From NCBI GenBank assembly GCA_030762895.1, contig CM061065.1, positions 77,564,607-77,628,606 of the forward strand: a stretch of DNA of 64,000 nucleotides. The letters are read 5' to 3'. Numbering within the stretch: position 1 is the first letter of the stretch; the number at the start of each line of letters is the position of its first letter. This stretch comes from Sophora flavescens (taxonomy: Eukaryota > Streptophyta > Magnoliopsida > Fabales > Fabaceae). The notes beneath the pieces are model-generated. The model was not told where the DNA came from, ran no database searches, and saw only the letters and a program-made list of their open reading frames with translations. Positions 59,301-64,000 of this stretch are shown here, in pieces. The position numbers and the translations under genes are program-made.

Positions 59301-60032
59301 GCGCCTATGATCAGCTTGGGAATTAGGGGGCGTGCGCGGGTCGTTTGATGGATCGCTACCACGAGTAGGGGTCGGGCAATTTGATGAGAGGAGCTTAAGC
59401 TATCTAATCAACAAGGATCGTTGCACATAGGTAAAGGTATTTTTTTTTTTTTTGGATGGGTTTTGGGGTGGAGGGGGTGTGGTGGGAAGGGAGGGAGGAT
59501 GATAATATATTTCGAGGATGATTGTTATTTATATGTGATTTTTCTATGATGCATGTCTGTGTGCTATTATTGTAGATATGCGATGAATTCTTTTCCTTCT
59601 ATTATGATAGCTAGTTTCTTATCTCCTATTCTTCTATTTTGTGTTTGTTTTATTTTTATGGTCGTTATGAGAAGACCCTGTGGAGGATCCAGCTATTGAG
59701 GAGTGATGCGACCTCTTATGAGCCAGATGTCGAAGGACGAGTAGTGGACCCGCATAGTTGAGTATAGAGTCTATGGCCAGTGCATCTTTTTGGATGTTGT
59801 ATTTTTAGTCTCTTTTGTCATTCTGTACTCATGGGGCCTACTACAGTGGTACCCTAGACATATGTTGTACCCTTATGTTTATATTTATATATGGTGTGCT
59901 GTTTTATGTTTATCTCTTTTATGCTTAATGTTTTTAATATCTCCGTCTTCCGTTATATATAAGTTTAACGCTTATATTGCAATTAAGGTTAGTTAATTAG
60001 GTTTATCTTTAATGGGACATCAGGGTGTCTCA
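53332..60032 (+). repeat. 5' LTR of Tekay-like element D, interrupted by a solo LTR
   Basis: It starts TGTAACATCC and ends GGGTGTCTCA before the primer site. Without the insertion (53791-58149 plus one duplication) it is about 2.3 kb. The promoter part has short inverted words (GCTTAAGC, CTCGAG, AGCGCT). It lacks the LTR ORF of E1-E3: between GAGGATCC (59685) and the LTR end it is only about 350 bp, against about 850 in E1 and E2. Confidence 0.85.
53786..58154 (-). mobile_element. 4.36-kb minus-strand solo gypsy LTR in the D LTR
   Basis: LTR 53791-58149 is flanked by exact GAGAG (53786-53790 and 58150-58154). Both ends read TGTAACACCC inward, so it has long inverted termini. The 58149 end is homologous to the G LTR start near 31895 over about 350 bp (shared CAAACCGGTTTCC and ACCCAAAATT-type blocks), which sets the orientation. 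No pol, primer site or polypurine tract was seen. Small ORFs inside have no recognisable motif. The length is large for an LTR, so an internally deleted or non-autonomous element is an alternative. Confidence 0.75.
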
Positions 60033-60037
60033 ATTGG

Positions 60038-60049
60038 TGGTATCAGAGC
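60038..60049 (+). other. primer binding site, tRNA-Met (D)
   Basis: TGGTATCAGAGC is the standard site, five bases after the LTR. Confidence 0.85.
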
Positions 60050-60252
60050 AATTTGATTCTGATCAGACTGTGAGGTTAGGGTGTACTGGCCATTTTAGTT
60101 GAATCCACATCGGATATTGATTATGTTTAGAAGTTGGGTAGTGAATCCGGACACGATAGTTAACATTTGTATGGAATATAGTATTTATATACCAGTTTTA
60201 TGTAATATTATATGTCATATGAATATGAGCTAATGATTTCTTTTACAGGATC

Positions 60253-61677
60253 ATGGCTCGAGGTAGAGGACGATGGGGATGAGGTGGCGGTAGAGCCACA
60301 GAGACAGTTACTGGAGATGGCAATGGTGAGGCTTCTCATACTTGAGGAGGAGCAGTTGGTGGAGGAGAGTCATCAGAGACTCTTCAGACTATCCGTGAGC
60401 ATGCTACAACTATGCTACACTAGACGCAACAGAACGCTCAGATGCTGTAGATGACCAGCGAGCAGCAGGAGTAGCAGAACCAGAGGAAAGTTGTAGAGGC
60501 TGAGGATGAAGGGATGGCTACCTTCCTGAAAGGGAAGTCACCACAAATCCGAGGTGAATTTGACCCAGAGAGGGCAGAGTGGTGGATACAGGAGCTGGAG
60601 AAGATCTTCGATACTATGCATTGCAGAGAGGACCGGAGGGTGACTTATGATGCCTTCATGTTGACCAGAGGAGCAGAGGCTTGGGGGAGAGGCAAGAGGA
60701 GACTGTTGGAGGCCGAGGGCAGAGTTATCAACTGAGAGTTATTTCGAGAGTGCTTCCTCGAGAAGTACTTCCCGCGGTTGGTTCGATGCGAGAAGGAGAA
60801 GGAGTTCACGAGCCTTAGGCAGGGAGGCATGTATGTTGGTGACTATGCAGCACGGTTTGAGGCTTTGCTGCAATTTTCAGAGCTTTATCAGAGGTTGCCC
60901 GATGAGGAATTAGTATGCAAATAGTTCGAAAAGGGCTTGAGGCATAAGTTACAGAGAACGGTGGTGCCGCTAGATATTCACAGTTTTCCTAAGTTAGTGG
61001 AGAGATGCAGTGCCATTGAGATAATTGACCAGCGAAGAGAGGCAGAGAAGAGACAACAGAGGAGTGGAGGACCTATGAGATCAGGTTTTCATAGGAGAGG
61101 AGGTAGTGGTTCCAAGTGGAGGCGGGGACCCTATTCCTGACCAATGCAAAGTGTTCAGACATCTGCACCATTACCAGTTTCGTCAGCACCGGTTGGTGGA
61201 GTGGGTCAGCAGCAGAGAGGCCCAATTCATTTCAGATGCGGGGAAACACATTATCTGAGAGATTGCAGGGAGAGACCTGGTTGCTTCCATTGTGGTAAAC
61301 CAGGTTATATGGCTCGAAATTGCAGATAGTGAGCTATGCAACAGCCGGTAGTTTCTGGTAGAGGAGCCAGTGCTTACCGAGGTGAAGCTGGGAGAGGAGT
61401 TCCAGTAGCAGGACAACGGATGGCTCGACCTCAGGCCACAGGGAGAGTATTTACCGTGAGGGGAGCTGAATCCTCTCAATCTGTAGATCTTATCCAGGGT
61501 ATGTGTTTGATATCTGGTAGACTACCGTCTGTGTTGTTTGACTCAGGTGCTACACATTCATTTATTTCACATGAGTGTGTGGATCATTTACAGTTACCTA
61601 TTTTTCCATTACCTTATACCCTTACTGTTTCTACCCCTACCAGTGATTCCTTGACTACGGTGTTTGTTTGCCTATAA
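60253..61677 (+). pseudogene. gag: gag and start of protease of D
   Basis: From ATG 60253 one frame can be followed through gag to the protease. It has a basic Gly/Arg-rich start, a gag core at 60514-60980 (MHCREDRRVTYDAFML, LEKYFPRL, YVGDYAARFEALLQFSELY), a basic linker, a knuckle region at 61232-61325 (CFHCGKPGYMARNC, preceded by a broken first knuckle), then protease (LFDSGATHSFIS near 61538). In-frame stops occur near 60280, 60733, 60922, 61138 and 61327. The frame is lost near 61680-61740. It is the best preserved Tekay-type gag in the window. Confidence 0.88.
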
Positions 61678-63476
61678 TGTCCTATAGTTTTTGAGAATAA
61701 TACCTTCTTTGTAAGATCTTGTCTGCTTGCCTTTGCAGCAGATAGACGTTATTATTGGCATGGATTAGCTTTCGGCTAATGAAGTAGTGTTAGATTGTTC
61801 TAGTAAGACCTTGTCACTTTTTGAGTCTTCGAGCGTAGCATCTGCCGATGAAGGAGTATCTATGAGGAGCGATGGTTCTCAGCAGTATGTGATGCTTTTC
61901 GTCGTGGAAGCTAAGGAGACTCCAAGTATAGATTCTGTGCCTATCGTGAGAGAGTTTTATGAGGTTTTCCCTTCCGATGTCCCGGGTTTGCCACCAGAGA
62001 GGGAAGTAGAGTTCACTATCGATCTCATACCAGGGACAGGACCAATCTTGATAGCACCCTATCGAATGTCACCCGTAGAGATGGCGGAGTTGAAGAAACA
62101 GTTGGATGATATGTTAAAGAAGGAAATTCATTAGATATAGTGTTTTTCAGTGGGGAGTACAAGTGTTGTTTGTTAAGAAGAAGGATAGAAGTGCTAGGTT
62201 GTGCACGGATTACATGCAATTGAATAAGGTGACGATTAAGAATAAATATACGTTGCCTAGGATAGATGATTTGATGGATCAGTTGAAAGGAGTTGCTGTG
62301 TTTTCCAAGATTGATCTGAGGTCCGGATACCATCAGATCCAAGTGAAGAAGGAAGATATACCTAAGACGGCTTTAGGAACGAGGTACGGGCACTACGAGT
62401 ACTTAATGATCCAGCAGTGTTCATGGATTACATGAATAGGATCTTTAGACCGTTCCTCAACAAGTTTGTAGTTATGTTTATAGATGATATCCTTATCTCT
62501 TCCCATATGTGGGAAGAGCATGAGGAACATCTGAGGATAGTGTTGTAGGTGTTAAAGGATAGGCAGTTGTATGCGAAGTTATCCAAGTGTGAGTTTTGGA
62601 TGGAAGAAGTACAGTTCTTAGGGCATGTGATCAATAAGGAAGGAATATCAGTAGATCCAGCTAAAGTTGAGGATGTGCTGAAGTGGGAGAGACCTAAGTC
62701 AGTGAGTGAGGTGAGGAGTTTTCTAGGATTAGTCAGATACTACCAGAGGTTTATAGAGATATTCTCGAAGATTGCATTACCTATAATGCAGTTGATGAGG
62801 AAAGGAACAACTTATGTTTGGACAGATGAGTGTGAGAAGAGTTATCAGGAGTTGAAGAATAGATTAACCACATCACCAGTGTTAACTTTGCCAGATCCTT
62901 TAGGACAGTTTGACTGACGTATATTGTGATGCGTCATTTCAAGGTTTGAGTTGTATTCTGATGCAAGAGGGGAGAGTAATAGCTTATGCTTCCCGATAGT
63001 TGAGAATTTATGAGAGGAATTATCCGACCCATGATCTGGAGTTGGCAGCTATAGTGTTTGCATTGAAGATATGGCGCCACTATCTGTATGGAGCCAAGTT
63101 CAATGTTTACAGTGACCATAAGAGCTTGAAGTACCTGTTTGATCAGAAGGAGTTGAATATGAGGTAGCATAGGTGGATGGAGTTTATCAAAGATTATGAG
63201 TTTCACCTTCATTACCGGCCTGGGAAGGTAAATGTTGTAGCAGATGCATTAAGTAGGAAATTCTTGCATGTATCCGCGATGATGGTTAAAGAGATGGAAT
63301 TAATCGAGCAATTCAGAGATGTGAACATAGGTATGGAGTTGATTGAAGGTTGGATATGCTTAGGTATGATAACTATTAGCAGTGAGTTCTTGAAAGAGCT
63401 TAAGGATAAACAGGTTCAGGATCAGTATCTGCAAGAGGTGAGCTCTGCATAGACGAGGGTAAAGTTTCAGAGTTCA
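61678..63476 (+). pseudogene. pol: protease end, RT and RNase H of D
   Basis: The frame changes several times. Recognisable blocks are GLPPEREVEFTIDLIPGT (61987), ELKKQLDDMLKKEI (62090), NKVTIKNKYTLPRIDDLMDQ (62222), FSKIDLRSGYHQI (62302), an intact F-I-D-D active site (about 62479), LYAKLSKCEFWMEEVQFLGHVI (62567) and VRSFLGLVRYYQRFI (62711). RNase H follows (YCDASFQGL about 62927, NYPTHDLELAAIVFALKIWRHYLYG) and FIKDYEFHLHYRPGKVNVVADALSRK at 63183. Stops and indels make it nonfunctional. E2 and E3 show the same order. Confidence 0.88.
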
Positions 63477-63653
63477 GTAGAGATGCGGATGGAATATTGA
63501 TGTTAAGAGATAGGATATGTGTGCCCGAGGATATAGAGCTCGGGAAGATGATTCTGGAAGAGGCACATAAGAGTAAGTTAAGTTTTCACCCCGGAACCAT
63601 GAAGATGTATCAGGATTTAAAGAAGATGTTTTGGTGGTCGAGGATAAAGAAAG
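63477..63653 (+). pseudogene. pol: integrase zinc region of D, truncated by an insertion
   Basis: The H-H part of the zinc domain is read (EEAHKSKLSFHPGTMKMYQDLKKMFWW). The expected C-x-x-C and catalytic core are absent because LTR H2 begins at 63654. Confidence 0.8.
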
Positions 63654-64000
63654 TTTTGGAACCAAAATGGTTATGGTTAAATAATCTCTTAAGTTTTGAT
63701 GCTTACAAAAAGATTAAATTTGTATGGCAAGGTTATGTTCAAGAATTAACTTGTCTATTTAAGTGTACAGGACTGTTTCAGTATCGCTAGGCAAAGGAAC
63801 TAGTTTAAAGTTCCTTAGAAATAGCATAAAAGCTTATCGGGTCCAAGTTTTACTAACTAGACGAGCCCTCAAAAGAATATAATAAAAATATAGTCTGAAA
63901 GGTAATTGCTAGATGAGGCGCTAAAAAATAGCTAAGTTAAAAGGCACTAGACGAGTGTCTAAGTTTACCTCTGTAAGAAGTGGTATACGAGCTATTAAAA
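63654..64000 (+). repeat. copia-type LTR start H2, cut by the window end
   Basis: TTTTGGAACCAAAATGGTTATGG matches the LTR start at 50522 (TGTTGGAACCAAAGTGG). CTAGACGAG words recur at about 63855 and 63948. The other end and any target duplication lie outside the window. Confidence 0.6.

Overview
This window is plant nuclear DNA, eudicot and possibly a legume. It consists almost entirely of nested, decayed LTR retrotransposons, and I found no ordinary host gene, tRNA or rRNA. The basis is the mix of Ty3/gypsy elements with tRNA-Asp-type and Met-type primer sites, Ty1/copia elements with RVT_2-type reverse transcriptase, TG...CA LTRs with 5-bp target-site duplications, and a 9-bp-TSD Mutator-type MITE. 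The legume assignment rests only on general resemblance and is weak.

Layout. (1) 1-4570 is a Tekay/Del-like gypsy element (here E1). Its LTR (82-2037) is flanked by internal sequence on both sides, and it breaks off inside reverse transcriptase. (2) 4571-5231 plus 42509-43830 is the 5'-truncated LTR of a second element of that type (E2). It is split by an Athila-like gypsy element (A, 5237-42503, TSD GCTAT). (3) A is itself split downstream of integrase by a SIRE-like copia element (C, 12412-35240, TSD TGTAG), and its third ORF is split by a minus-strand solo copia LTR (F, 36562 to about 37795). (4) C is split inside its reverse transcriptase active site by a minus-strand solo gypsy LTR (G, 16777-31895, TSD TGGAT). 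(5) G is split by a second Athila-type element (B, 18315-30072, TSD CACCA/CACCT), which carries an extra inverted LTR. The nest is therefore five levels deep, and LTR divergence by eye decreases inward as expected. (6) 43831-50521 holds E2 gag-pol, then a copia LTR fragment containing a MITE, then a third Tekay-like element (E3) whose LTR is fused directly to RNase H and integrase. (7) 50522-53331 is LTR debris with a clean solo copia LTR (51746-53201, TSD TCTCC). (8) 53332-63653 is a fourth Tekay-like element (D). Its 5' LTR contains a 4.36-kb solo LTR (TSD GAGAG), and its integrase is interrupted at 63654 by another copia-type LTR that runs off the window.

No pol gene is intact. The best preserved is B (20062-25433), with a handful of stops and one single-base deletion. 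Many stops fit C-to-T or G-to-A change, as expected of long-methylated, silenced repeats.

The most interesting signals are four. First, a protein-like ORF of about 150 codons lies inside the LTRs of E1, E2 and E3, and its changes between E1 and E2 are mostly silent. Second, an inverted repeat of about 1.37 kb per arm is made by two head-to-head copies of the B LTR and could give a dsRNA hairpin. Third, arrays of short, often self-complementary motifs sit upstream of the TATA box in four unrelated LTR families; in A and B the same motifs recur in the internal region, in A just before a probable spliced leader for the third ORF. Fourth, an unrecognised 198-codon ORF with an internal protein repeat lies in A between its third ORF and the 3' LTR.
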